Source of the DNA: JACCZR01 sp963830065
Lineage (GTDB): Bacteria; Actinomycetota; Thermoleophilia; Solirubrobacterales; Thermoleophilaceae
DNA: 64,000 nt
Direction of reading: 5' to 3'
Assembly: GCA_963830065.1 (NCBI GenBank)
Contig: CAWHLA010000006.1
Span: forward strand, 124,001-188,000
In this document: positions 7,977 through 15,906 of the stretch, one piece after another
Layout: each line of letters begins with the position of its first letter
How positions within the stretch are numbered: the first letter of the stretch is position 1
The notes under the pieces: generated by a model
The model's database searches: none
The model's input: only the letters and a program-made list of their open reading frames with translations
What the model was told of the DNA's origin: nothing
Program-made: the position numbers and the translations under genes

Positions 7977-8933
7977 GTGAAGGTGGCCCTGCGAATCGTG
8001 TTGGTGCTGATGGTCGTCGCGGCCGGGGTCGAGATGGTCGTGACCGGCCCGTCGGAGGGCGCCCGGCTGCCGGGCGCCAAGCGCTGCCCGGTCTTCCCCA
8101 AGAGCAGCCACTGGAACCGGCGCGTGGACAAGCTCCCGGTCCACAGCCGCTCTGCGCAGATCGTGGACTCGATCGGGCGCGACGAGAACGCCCACGCCGA
8201 CTTCGGCTCGGGCACCTACAACGGCGGGCCGATCGGCATCCCGTACCGCACCGTCTCGCGCCGCACCAAGCGGGTGCCGGTCTCGTTCCAGTACGCGGAC
8301 GAGTCCAACCGCGGCCGCTATCCCATCCCACGCAACGTCCCGATCGAGGGCGGGCGCAACGCCGACGGCGACCGCCACGTGATCGTGGTCGACCGCACCC
8401 GCTGCCGCCTGTACGAGCTGTTCTCGGCCTTCCCCCAGAACGGCGGCCGGTCGTGGCGAGCGGGCTCGGGAGCCATCTGGAACCTGCGCCGCAACCGCAT
8501 GCGTCCGGCTGGGTGGACCTCGGCCGATGCCGCCGGCCTGCCCATCCTGCCCGGCCTGGTGCGTCCCGAGGAGGTGCGCAGGCGCAACATCGACCACGCG
8601 CTGCGGATCACCGTCCCGCGCTCGCGGCGCGCGTACATCTACCCCGCGCGTCACTCCGCCTCCGACGACCCCGACCCGAACCTGCCGGCCATGGGCCAGC
8701 GACTTCGCCTGAAGCGCTCCTTCGACACCAGCCGGTTCCCGCGCCAGTCGCGCGTGGTGCTCCAGGCGCTGAAGCGCTACGGGGCGATCGTGGCCGACAA
8801 CGGCTCTCCGTGGTACATCAGCGGGATCCCGTCGCGGCGCTGGAACAACGACGACCTGCACTCGCTGAATCGCCTGCCGGGCAGCGCCTGGGAGGTCGTG
8901 GACTCGACTCGCCTCCCCCGGCCGCGCCGCTGA
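7977..8933 (+). CDS. Membrane-anchored/secreted protein of unknown function, tandem copy 1
   Basis: 318 aa. An N-terminal hydrophobic segment (RIVLVLMVVAAGVEMVV) is followed by a compact conserved domain: FPKSSHWNRRVDKLPVHSR, DENAHADFGSG, YPIPRNVPIEGG, DGDRHVIVVDR, SGAIWNLRRN, GWTSADAAGLPI, DHALRITVPRS, YPARHSASDDPDPNLPAMG, YGAIVADNGSPWYISG. Conserved His, Asp and Trp residues suggest an enzyme or a binding domain, but I do not recognise a characterised family. The next gene is a paralogue about 70 percent identical by eye. GTG 7977 is preceded by TAGGTT (7962-7967) at 9 nt. Confidence 0.75.
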   Translation: MKVALRIVLVLMVVAAGVEMVVTGPSEGARLPGAKRCPVFPKSSHWNRRVDKLPVHSRSAQIVDSIGRDENAHADFGSGTYNGGPIGIPYRTVSRRTKRVPVSFQYADESNRGRYPIPRNVPIEGGRNADGDRHVIVVDRTRCRLYELFSAFPQNGGRSWRAGSGAIWNLRRNRMRPAGWTSADAAGLPILPGLVRPEEVRRRNIDHALRITVPRSRRAYIYPARHSASDDPDPNLPAMGQRLRLKRSFDTSRFPRQSRVVLQALKRYGAIVADNGSPWYISGIPSRRWNNDDLHSLNRLPGSAWEVVDSTRLPRPRR

Positions 8934-8937
8934 CCCG

Positions 8938-9873
8938 GTGAGACCGCTGCTGGTCGCGGCCGTGGCCGGTCTCGTGGTGATGGCCGGCTGCTCGTCCTCC
9001 GAGAAGGACGAGGCCGGCGCCCCGGACGCCGAGGGCTGCCCGGCCTTTCCCAGGTCCAGCCACTGGAACCGGCCGGTCGACGACCTGCCGGTGCACTCCC
9101 GCTCCGAGCAGATCGTCGACTCGATCGGCCGCGACGAGGGCGCCCACGCCGACTTCGGCTCGCCGGCCCGATCGGCATTCCCTACGTCACCGTGCCCGGC
9201 GGCGCGAAGCGCGTGCCGGTCGAGCTTCGAGGTCGCCGACGAATCCGATCCGGGGCCGTACCCCATCCCCCGTGACGCGCCCATCGAGGGCGGCCCTGAG
9301 GGCGACGGCGACCGCCACGTGATCGTGGTCGACCGCGACGCCTGCCGCCTCTACGAGCTGTTCTCCGCCACACCGGAGGACGGAGGTGACGGCTGGCGCG
9401 CAGGATCAGGCGCCACCTGGAACCTGAAGTCCAACGCGATGCGCCCCGAGGGCTGGACGTCCGCCGACGCCGCGGGGCTGCCGATCTTCCCCGGCCTGGC
9501 CCGGCCGGACGAGGTCGAGAAAGGCAAGATCGACCACGCCCTGCGCATCACCGTCCCCACCTCACGGCAGGAGTTCGTCTACCCCGCCCGGCACTACGCC
9601 TCCGATGACCCGGACCCCAACCTGCCGGCCATGGGAGAGCGGCTGCGGCTCAAGGAATCCTTCGACGTCAGCGGCTTCCCCCGCCAGGCGAGGGTCGTCC
9701 TCCAGGCGCTGAAGACCTACGGCGCGATCGTGGCCGACAACGGCTCACCCTGGTTCATCAGCGGCGTCCCGTCGGGGCGCTGGGACGACGACGACCTGCA
9801 GTCGCTGAAGCGTGTGCCGGGGAGCGCCTGGGAGGTCGTCGACTCGACGAGGCTGGACCGCCCGGAGCCCTAG
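8938..9873 (+). CDS. Lipoprotein of unknown function, tandem copy 2, with a 20-codon frame-shifted segment
   Basis: 311 aa paralogue of the preceding gene, 4 nt downstream. It starts with a lipoprotein signal (VAGLVVMAGCSSSEKDE, Cys about residue 18), unlike copy 1. All blocks of copy 1 are conserved except codons 76-95 (9163-9222). There the in-frame peptide SPARSAFPTSPC is unrelated, while the other frame reads PIGIPYVTVPGGAKRVPV and matches copy 1. Relative to copy 1 there is a net 13-nt deletion at 9162 and a 1-nt insertion at 9222, which cancel. The protein is therefore open but has a garbled loop, by mutation or by sequence error. Confidence 0.75.
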   Translation: MRPLLVAAVAGLVVMAGCSSSEKDEAGAPDAEGCPAFPRSSHWNRPVDDLPVHSRSEQIVDSIGRDEGAHADFGSPARSAFPTSPCPAARSACRSSFEVADESDPGPYPIPRDAPIEGGPEGDGDRHVIVVDRDACRLYELFSATPEDGGDGWRAGSGATWNLKSNAMRPEGWTSADAAGLPIFPGLARPDEVEKGKIDHALRITVPTSRQEFVYPARHYASDDPDPNLPAMGERLRLKESFDVSGFPRQARVVLQALKTYGAIVADNGSPWFISGVPSGRWDDDDLQSLKRVPGSAWEVVDSTRLDRPEP

Positions 9874-9874
9874 G

Positions 9875-9893
9875 CCCCGGGCGCTACCCGGGG
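9875..9893. terminator. Bidirectional hairpin between convergent genes
   Basis: CCCCGGG (9875-9881), loop CGCTA, CCCGGGG (9887-9893). It separates the stop of the plus-strand lipoprotein from the minus-strand DUF3352 gene, whose stop codon lies in the loop. Confidence 0.5.
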
Positions 9894-11431
9894 ACGGTCA
9901 GGCGGAACTTCGTCTCGAGCTTGCCGTCGCCGGCGGACTTCGCGGCGCCCACCAGCGCGCCGAGCACCGTGAGGTAGGGCTTGGCCGCCGCGTACTTGGA
10001 GTCATTGGTCGCGCCCAGTCCCTCGGCCAGCAGCAGCGCGGCCGGCACGCTCGCGTATGTACTCACCGTGTAGCCCCCGCCCAGCGACCGGGTCGCCTGG
10101 CTGAAGGTGGACTCGTCCTCCAGCGTCCCGGTCGGGTTGATCGCCTCGTTGGCGGCCTCGTCGCCGAAGGCGACCACGAACTTGTCGTCGGCCAGCAGCA
10201 CGTTGACCGGTCGGGGCAGCTCTGAGACGGTCACGGTGAAGCCGGCGTCGGCGCCGCGGACGCCCAGCTTCCCGATGCGAAGGCCGGCGCCGGTCGCCTG
10301 GCCGCGCAGGATGCGCTGGAAGCCCGCGATCGCGCGGCGGGTGGCCGCGGGGTCGGAGCTCTCGACCACGAGCGCGCCTCCGAGGCTGCTGCGGTCCTGG
10401 CCGCGGACGAAGATGCCGTAGTCGCCCATCCAGCCGAGGATGTCCTGCTGGAGGTCGAGCCCGGTGCGCTGCCGCAGACCCTCCTCGAGGATCGCGCGCC
10501 CGCCGAGGCTCGCAGCGGCCAGGTCCACGCCGGCGCTGAGCTGGCGTCCCAGAGCGGGGCCGCCGGTGGCGAAGAGCGAGTCGCCCGGGAGCTTGCCGAT
10601 CAGGTCCGTGCCCTTGGAGCCCAGCCCCGCCAGGCCGAGGGCCGACAGCTGGGACTCGGGCGTCTTGGTGGTGACCTCGAGCGCGTCGGGCTGCGCGGTC
10701 GCCGTGGCGACCACGGGGTCGCGGAAGGCGCGCCTGAAGGGCGCCAGGAACTGGGCCTGCGACGGCGGGACCGCGTCGAAGGCGGCGCGGACGTCGACGT
10801 AGCTGAAGCCCAGCCGGTCCTTGGGCTGGCCCTCGAGCGCGTTCTTGAACCGCTCGCTGCCCTCCAGCGTGCGATCGTTGCCCTGGGCGTCGACGACGGC
10901 CTTCAGGCCGCGCTCGTTGGCGAGCACCAGGTAGTCGTCGATGACCGCCGCGACCTCGTCCGGCCCGCCGAATTGGCGATAGGTCACGCCCTGGTACTCG
11001 GCCTCCCGGCCCTGGCCCTGGTCCTTCTGCACCGCCGCCATGGCGGCGTCCCCGTCGTCGGTGGCGATCAGGGCCGCCGCGGGGGTGTCGCTGGAGGCGC
11101 CGCCCCGGCCGGGGTTGGTGGCGAAGAACGCCGCTCGGTCACCCAGCCACGGCTTGATGTCCTGCTCGAAGGAGACCTTCGAGTCCCCCTCGCGCAGTCC
11201 GTCCTCGACCAGCTTGGTCAAGCGCTCGCCCGCGCTGCCCGAGCCGGGAAACTTGCGCGCGAGCGCGTCTACCGCGGCCTTCTGTCCACCCTCGGGATCG
11301 AGTTCGACCTCGCCGTAGAACAGGGACGAGGCGGGCGCCAGCGTGGCCGGCTGTGTGGTGCCGGCGCCGCACCCGCCGACGATGGCAGCCGCGAGCAGGG
11401 ACAGGACGGCGAGCAGAGCGAGTCGGCGCAT
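9884..11431 (-). CDS. DUF3352 family lipoprotein
   Basis: 515 aa. Lipoprotein signal MRRLALLAVLSLLAAAIVGGC (lipobox VGGC), then LAPASSLFYGEVELDP and FEQDIKPWLGDRAAFF, typical of DUF3352 proteins, and a repeat-like C-terminal half (FQRILRGQATG, VNVLLADDKFVVAFGD). It is exported and lipid-anchored; the family has no defined biochemical function. Start ATG 11431 is supported by a minus-strand TACATT 7 nt upstream and by the signal peptide. A second member of the family is at 57939. Confidence 0.82.
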   Translation of the reverse strand: MRRLALLAVLSLLAAAIVGGCGAGTTQPATLAPASSLFYGEVELDPEGGQKAAVDALARKFPGSGSAGERLTKLVEDGLREGDSKVSFEQDIKPWLGDRAAFFATNPGRGGASSDTPAAALIATDDGDAAMAAVQKDQGQGREAEYQGVTYRQFGGPDEVAAVIDDYLVLANERGLKAVVDAQGNDRTLEGSERFKNALEGQPKDRLGFSYVDVRAAFDAVPPSQAQFLAPFRRAFRDPVVATATAQPDALEVTTKTPESQLSALGLAGLGSKGTDLIGKLPGDSLFATGGPALGRQLSAGVDLAAASLGGRAILEEGLRQRTGLDLQQDILGWMGDYGIFVRGQDRSSLGGALVVESSDPAATRRAIAGFQRILRGQATGAGLRIGKLGVRGADAGFTVTVSELPRPVNVLLADDKFVVAFGDEAANEAINPTGTLEDESTFSQATRSLGGGYTVSTYASVPAALLLAEGLGATNDSKYAAAKPYLTVLGALVGAAKSAGDGKLETKFRLTVPG

Positions 11432-11438
11432 GGCGCTC

Positions 11439-11444
11439 AATGTA
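11439..11444 (-). promoter_or_regulatory. -10 element, leaderless start of DUF3352 lipoprotein
   Basis: Minus-strand TACATT, 7 nt before ATG 11431. No ribosome site. Confidence 0.5.
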
Positions 11445-11460
11445 GCTGGGAGATTGGCGC

Positions 11461-12402
11461 TCACAGCTCGATCGAGCGCGCGCTGACCGCCCCGGCGTCG
11501 TGGGCCTCCAGGAGCGCGTGGCACAGGGCCAGGTCCTGGATCGCGAGGCCGGTCGAGTCGAACAGCGTCACCTCGGCGTCGTCGCTGCGGCCCTGGGCCG
11601 CGCCGGTCAGCACGTCCGCCAGCGCGGTCACCTGAGAGCGGTCCACCAGGCCCGCCTCCGCCGCGCCGGTCAGCTCGCCGCCGTGCGAAGCCTGCTCCCA
11701 TTCGTCGCAGAACAGGGTGGCGCCGGTGACCGCGTCCAGGTCGGCCTCCGCCTTGCCCGCGGCGTCGGCCCCCAGGAAGCTCAGGTGCAGCCCGGGCCGC
11801 AGGTCGGAGGAGTGGACCACCGGCTCGGAGCCGGGCGTGACGCACGTGACGACGTCCTGGGCCAGCGCGTCCTCGCGGCTGCCGGCCTCCCAGCCCAGCT
11901 CGCCGGCCAGACTGCCCGCGCGCTCGGGGTCGGGGTCGTAGACCACGCCGGGGCCGTACTCGGCGGCGGCCAGGCAGCGCGCCGCCCAGGCCCCGTGCAG
12001 CCCGCAGCCGATCAAGCCGACCGTGCGGGCGTCCTCCCGGGCCAGTTCCTGCGCGGCCACTGCCGCCACGGCGCCGGTCCGCAGCGCCGTCACCGAGCGC
12101 ACGTCGACCAGCGCCAGTGGCCGGCCGTCCTCTGACGAGGAGACCAGGATCGCGCCCATCACCACGGGCAGGCCCGCCGCCGGGTTCTGCGTGAACGAGG
12201 TGACCCACTTGAGAATCGCCAGGCCGCCCCCGCGCGCGGGCATGGCGCGGAAGTCCCCGCCGGGCGCGTCGGCGTCAAGGTAGGTCTTGGCCGGCATCGC
12301 CCAGTTGCCCGAGCCGTACTCGACGAAGCCGTTGCGCACCTGCTCGATCGCCTCTCCGGGGGAGATCGCGTCGAGCACCGCCCTTTGGTCGAACACGAGC
12401 AC
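11461..12402 (-). CDS. Ornithine cyclodeaminase / mu-crystallin family oxidoreductase
   Basis: 313 aa, the family's usual length. Visible are the substrate region MPAKTYLD, GGGLAILKWVTSF (the catalytic Lys-containing segment) and RSVTALRTGAVAAVAA, then the Rossmann site VGLIGCGLHGAWAARCLAA (GxGxxG variant) and VYDPDPERA. Members are NAD(P)-dependent: ornithine cyclodeaminase, alanine dehydrogenase or imine/ketimine reductases; the exact substrate cannot be told. The start is GTG 12402, 17 nt from the stop of the upstream DUF2332 gene on the same strand, which suggests an operon. Confidence 0.85.
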   Translation of the reverse strand: MLVFDQRAVLDAISPGEAIEQVRNGFVEYGSGNWAMPAKTYLDADAPGGDFRAMPARGGGLAILKWVTSFTQNPAAGLPVVMGAILVSSSEDGRPLALVDVRSVTALRTGAVAAVAAQELAREDARTVGLIGCGLHGAWAARCLAAAEYGPGVVYDPDPERAGSLAGELGWEAGSREDALAQDVVTCVTPGSEPVVHSSDLRPGLHLSFLGADAAGKAEADLDAVTGATLFCDEWEQASHGGELTGAAEAGLVDRSQVTALADVLTGAAQGRSDDAEVTLFDSTGLAIQDLALCHALLEAHDAGAVSARSIEL

Positions 12403-12419
12403 CGGGCGAGGGTGGCACG

Positions 12420-13463
12420 TCAGCGCCAGCGCACCGGCGGGCCGTGGTAGCCGCTGTCGGCCCAGACCTCGCGGTCCCAGCCGGGCCAGGCGCGGCAGGT
12501 GAGCTGGAAGTCCTTCAGGTGGCCGCCCTCGGCGTCGAGCGCGACCCAGGCGAGCGGGTTGCGCTCCCCGGCGCGGGCGCCGGCCCGCTCGACGTGGCGC
12601 ACCAGCGCCGCCCGCTCGTCATCGCTCATGTACTGGCGCATGACCGACTCCCACACCACGGTCACCACGCCGTCCGCCGGCTCGGACAGGCGGGCGGCAA
12701 GCCACTCCGCCGCCCCGGCGCGCTCCGGCACGACCGGGCGTTCGCGCTGGATGTCGATCGCCAGCCGCACCCGGGCCAAGCGCTCGGGCTCGTCGGGCCA
12801 GATGTAGGACAGCGCCGTGGCCGCGCCCTCCTCGGTTGACACGTCCAGCGGAGCGATGTCCGAGGCGCGCCGCTCGGAGAAGCTCAGCGCGCGCTCGGCC
12901 GCCCAGGGATCGGCCACGGGCAGCCCTACCCAGGGCTCCTCCCACACCAGCGGCGACTCCGGGTCGCCGAGGGTCCGGCCCTCGACGACGTAGCGGTAGC
13001 GGTCGGGGACCAGAGTCAGCCCGGCGCTCGCCCCGATCTCGAGGAGGCGCACCGGCAGCCGGTGGCGCTCGGCCAGGCGCAGCAGGCCGCCGTAGAGCGT
13101 GGCGCAGCGGCCCGGCTCGTTGGTCTGGACCGTCCGCCCGGCCAGCCGCCGCACCTCCTCCGGGCGACTCTCGATGGTGGCTCGCGCGGCGTCCCATGCG
13201 CCTTCTGCCCCCTCGCGGCCGCCGGCGCTCGGGAAGTGGCGCGCAAGCGCCGGAGCGCGGCCGGTGAGGACGAGGTGGTGCAGCGCGGCCATCAGCCGGA
13301 GCGCAGGGACCGAGCCCACGGTCCCCGCCCCCTCGGGAAAAACCGCCTTCAGCACCCCGGGGTCCGCGGCCGCGCCCCGCATCAACCGCTCGTACAACGG
13401 CGAGCGCCCGTCGCGCGCCAGTGCATCGGCGTGCTGGGCGAGGCGGTCGGCCAGCTCGGTCAC
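12420..13463 (-). CDS. DUF2332 family protein
   Basis: 347 aa. Characteristic segments are SPLYERLMRGAAADPGVL, FPSAGG, TNEPGRCATLYGGLLRLAER, LLEIGASAGLTLVPDRYRY and VTVVWESVMRQYMSDDER. The LEIGASAGL loop resembles a SAM- or nucleotide-binding glycine loop, but DUF2332 has no established activity. GTG 13463 was chosen since upstream sequence is antisense to the epsilon gene. It lies just upstream of the cyclodeaminase-family gene on the same strand and diverges from the carboxylase epsilon gene. Confidence 0.82.
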   Translation of the reverse strand: MTELADRLAQHADALARDGRSPLYERLMRGAAADPGVLKAVFPEGAGTVGSVPALRLMAALHHLVLTGRAPALARHFPSAGGREGAEGAWDAARATIESRPEEVRRLAGRTVQTNEPGRCATLYGGLLRLAERHRLPVRLLEIGASAGLTLVPDRYRYVVEGRTLGDPESPLVWEEPWVGLPVADPWAAERALSFSERRASDIAPLDVSTEEGAATALSYIWPDEPERLARVRLAIDIQRERPVVPERAGAAEWLAARLSEPADGVVTVVWESVMRQYMSDDERAALVRHVERAGARAGERNPLAWVALDAEGGHLKDFQLTCRAWPGWDREVWADSGYHGPPVRWR

Positions 13464-13483
13464 GGCCCCAGGATCGCGGGCGA

Positions 13484-13489
13484 TACCGT
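13484..13489 (+). promoter_or_regulatory. -10 element before carboxylase epsilon-like gene
   Basis: TACCGT lies 7 nt before GTG 13497. A GGAGG also sits in the gap, so the mRNA could be leaderless or transcription may start elsewhere. Confidence 0.4.
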
Positions 13490-13496
13490 CGGAGGC

Positions 13497-13742
13497 GTGT
13501 CCGGCAATGGCCACCGCACCCCGCCCCGCCCGCGGATCGAGCTCAAGGGCGCGAGCGCCACGCCCGAGGAGGCGGCGGCGATCGCGGCCGCGATCGAGCA
13601 GTTCCTGCGCGACACGACGCCGGCGCCGCAGGCCGCCCAGACGGCGATGAGCCCCTGGTTGCGCGCCGGGCTCTACGAGGGCACCGGCCGCGATCCCGAT
13701 GCCAAGACCCCTTGGGGAGAGCCGGAGCAGTGGGGTCGCTAG
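13497..13742 (+). CDS. accE: Acyl-CoA carboxylase epsilon-like subunit
   Basis: 81 aa. The pattern PRIELKGASATPEEAAAIAAAIEQFL followed by a low-complexity linker and SPWLRAGLYEGTGRDP, WGEPEQWGR matches the small epsilon subunits of actinobacterial acyl-CoA carboxylases, which bind and stimulate the beta subunit. GTG 13497 has GGAGG 2 nt upstream and a -10 at 7 nt. The carboxylase beta and alpha genes lie 12 kb before and 10 kb after on the same strand. The 3' end overlaps the rhodanese gene by 13 nt. Confidence 0.65.
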   Translation: MSGNGHRTPPRPRIELKGASATPEEAAAIAAAIEQFLRDTTPAPQAAQTAMSPWLRAGLYEGTGRDPDAKTPWGEPEQWGR

Positions 13743-14035
13743 AGGTAGATCCTCAGCGCGCTGACGAGTTGCGCAGAGAGGGCGCGCGTTTCGTGGACGT
13801 CCGCCGCGACGACGAATGGGCCGAGGGCCACATCGAGGGGGCCGAGCACGTACCGCTGGAGCAGCTGGCGGGCCGCGCCGAAGAGCTCGGCGAGGGGCCG
13901 ATCGTCTTCTACTGCGCTGTGGGCGAGCGCTCGCTGATGGCGGCTCAGGCGCTAGCCGGCGCCGGCCGCGACGCGGTGAGCATGGCGGGCGGGATCGGGG
14001 CCTGGCAGAACGCGGGCCTGCCCACCACCAAATAG
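13730..14035 (+). CDS. Rhodanese-domain sulfurtransferase
   Basis: 101 aa single rhodanese domain. ARFVDVRRDDEWAEGHIEGAEHVPLEQL leads into the active-site loop FYCAVGERS (catalytic Cys about residue 62), and MAGGIGAWQNAGLP ends the fold. It probably transfers sulfane sulfur to a small acceptor or reduces disulfide-like sulfur in the cytoplasm. GTG 13730 overlaps the epsilon gene in another frame. It lies 56 nt upstream of the sulfate-assimilation block, which agrees with a sulfur role, although a separate promoter precedes sir. Confidence 0.85.
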   Translation: MGSLEVDPQRADELRREGARFVDVRRDDEWAEGHIEGAEHVPLEQLAGRAEELGEGPIVFYCAVGERSLMAAQALAGAGRDAVSMAGGIGAWQNAGLPTTK

Positions 14036-14039
14036 CCCT

Positions 14040-14065
14040 TAATCCCCGCCGAGGTTTGCTACATT
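14040..14065 (+). promoter_or_regulatory. Candidate operator and -10 element of the sulfate block
   Basis: Imperfect inverted repeat TAATCCCCG-CC-GAGGTTT (14040-14057) runs into the -10-like TACATT (14060-14065). Nearly the same arrangement precedes the binding-protein gene at 21251-21278. The position between -35 and -10 is that of a repressor site. Inference from sequence only. Confidence 0.45.
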
Positions 14066-14091
14066 CGGCGGTTCCCGAGTGAAGGAGCCAG

Positions 14092-15906
14092 GTGGAGCCG
14101 ACGTCTGCACCTCGTAAGGGACGCGAGGGGTCGCTGAACAACCCCGAGGTCATTCAGAACGTCCCTGGGAACGTCATTCCTGTCCTGGAGCGCGAATTCG
14201 ACGACTTCGACACCGAAGCCGGCCGCTTCCTGGACGGCCAGATCGAGGAGCACGACTTCATCGGCTTCCGGCTCAAGCAGGGCGTCTACGGCCAGCGCCA
14301 GGCCGACGTCCAGATGATCCGCGTGAAGCTCCCGTTCGGCGGGGTCAACCCCGAACAGATGGAGGCCTTCGCGGACGTCGTCGAGAAGTACGCGCCGCTG
14401 AACAAGGGCCACATCACCACCCGCCAGAACATCCAGATCCACCACGTCCCGCTGCCCGACGCCGCCAGGGCGATCCGCGAGCTCGGGGACGCCGGGCTCT
14501 CCAGCCGCGAGGGCTGCGGCAACACCGTCCGCAACGTGACCGGCGACCCCTGGGCCGGCATCTGCGAGGACGAGCTCTTCGATCCCACCCCGTACGTGGG
14601 CGCCTACGTCCGCTACTTCGTCCGCCACCCCGACTTCCAGCTGATGCCGCGGAAGATCAAGACCGCCTTCACGGCGACCGACGAGGACCGGGCGATCACC
14701 GGGATCCACGACATCGGCTTCCTCCCGCGCGTGAAGGAGGACGGCACCCGCGGCTTCGAGATCCGCGTCGGCGGCGGCACCTCGATCATGGCCCGGGTCG
14801 CCCCCACGCTGTACGACTTCGTGGGCGCCGACGACGGCGAGTTCCTCAAGGTCACCGAGGCCTGCCTGCGCATCTTCGACCGCCAGGACTTCCTGCGCGT
14901 CAACCGCGCCCGGGCGCGCATCAAGGTGTTGATCGACAAGATCGGCATCGAAGCCTTCCGCGACCTGGTCGAGGAGGAGCTGAAGGGTGACTGGGTCTCC
15001 GAGCGCGACTACACGCTCGATCCGTTCGAGCACGACGAGGAGGCCGGCGCGCCGGCCAAGCCCGCCACCAGCGGCTCGCCCAACGGCGACCACCGCGAGT
15101 TCGACCGCTGGGCGCGGTCCAACGTCACCCCCCAGCGCCAGGCGGGCTTCTCGGCGGTGCAGATCAAGGTCACCCGCGGCGACCTGACGCCCGAGCAGTT
15201 CCGCGGCCTCGCCGACCTGATGCGCGAGTTCTCCGGCGGCTACGCCCGCACCACGGTGTGGCAGAACCTGGTGCTGCGGTGGGTGCGCGACGAGTCGGTC
15301 TACGACGTCTGGCAGGAGCTGCAGCGCCTCGGCCTGGGAGACCCCGGGGCCGAGGAGGTCGCGGACGTGGTCTCGTGCCCGGGCACCGACTCCTGCAAGC
15401 TGGGCATCACCGCCTCCATGGGCCTCAACCAGGCCGTGCAGGAGCGGATCGAGTCGATCGGGTTCGACGACCCGCTGGTCGAGAAGCTGCACATCAAGAT
15501 GTCCGGCTGCCCCAACGGCTGCAGCCAGCACCACATCGGCAATATCGGCTTCTACGGCGCCTCGATGAAGGTCGGCGACCGCACGATCCCGGCCTACATC
15601 CCGCATCTCGGCGGCGAGTACGACAAGGGCGAGGTCGCCTTCGGCGAGCGGCTGAAGTCGCGCCTGCCGGCCAAGCGCGTGCCCGACGCGATCGAGCGCA
15701 TCCTGCGCCACTACCAGGAGCGGCGCGAGGACGGCGAGGAGTTCAACGACTTCGTCGGCCGCCAGCCGACCGGGCACTTCGAGGAGCTGCTGGCCGACCT
15801 CTCGCTGCCGGTCGAGTTCAGCCTGGAGACGATGAACCACTTCATCGACTGGAACCGCTCGGAGCCCTACCAGGTGATCAGGGGCGAGGGCGAGTGCGCG
15901 GTCTGA
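14092..15906 (+). CDS. sir: Ferredoxin-type sulfite reductase (nitrite/sulfite reductase hemoprotein)
   Basis: 604 aa. Two ferrodoxin-like/siroheme repeats are present: KGHITTRQNIQIHHV and RTTVWQNLVLRWV are the paired substrate-channel segments. The siroheme-[4Fe-4S] ligands are CPGTDSC (near residue 428) and CPNGC (near 472), the usual Cx5C and Cx3C pattern. It reduces sulfite to sulfide with six electrons. The next genes, for APS reduction and sulfate activation, favour sulfite over nitrite. GTG 14092 has AAGGAG 6 nt upstream. A ferredoxin partner gene was not seen in the window. Confidence 0.93.
   Translation: MEPTSAPRKGREGSLNNPEVIQNVPGNVIPVLEREFDDFDTEAGRFLDGQIEEHDFIGFRLKQGVYGQRQADVQMIRVKLPFGGVNPEQMEAFADVVEKYAPLNKGHITTRQNIQIHHVPLPDAARAIRELGDAGLSSREGCGNTVRNVTGDPWAGICEDELFDPTPYVGAYVRYFVRHPDFQLMPRKIKTAFTATDEDRAITGIHDIGFLPRVKEDGTRGFEIRVGGGTSIMARVAPTLYDFVGADDGEFLKVTEACLRIFDRQDFLRVNRARARIKVLIDKIGIEAFRDLVEEELKGDWVSERDYTLDPFEHDEEAGAPAKPATSGSPNGDHREFDRWARSNVTPQRQAGFSAVQIKVTRGDLTPEQFRGLADLMREFSGGYARTTVWQNLVLRWVRDESVYDVWQELQRLGLGDPGAEEVADVVSCPGTDSCKLGITASMGLNQAVQERIESIGFDDPLVEKLHIKMSGCPNGCSQHHIGNIGFYGASMKVGDRTIPAYIPHLGGEYDKGEVAFGERLKSRLPAKRVPDAIERILRHYQERREDGEEFNDFVGRQPTGHFEELLADLSLPVEFSLETMNHFIDWNRSEPYQVIRGEGECAV

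Noticed and set aside
14059..15840. 593-codon open frame antisense to the sulfite reductase gene
   Set aside because: It is a shadow produced by GC-rich third positions; it has no family sequence and is low-complexity in Leu, Val and Ala.
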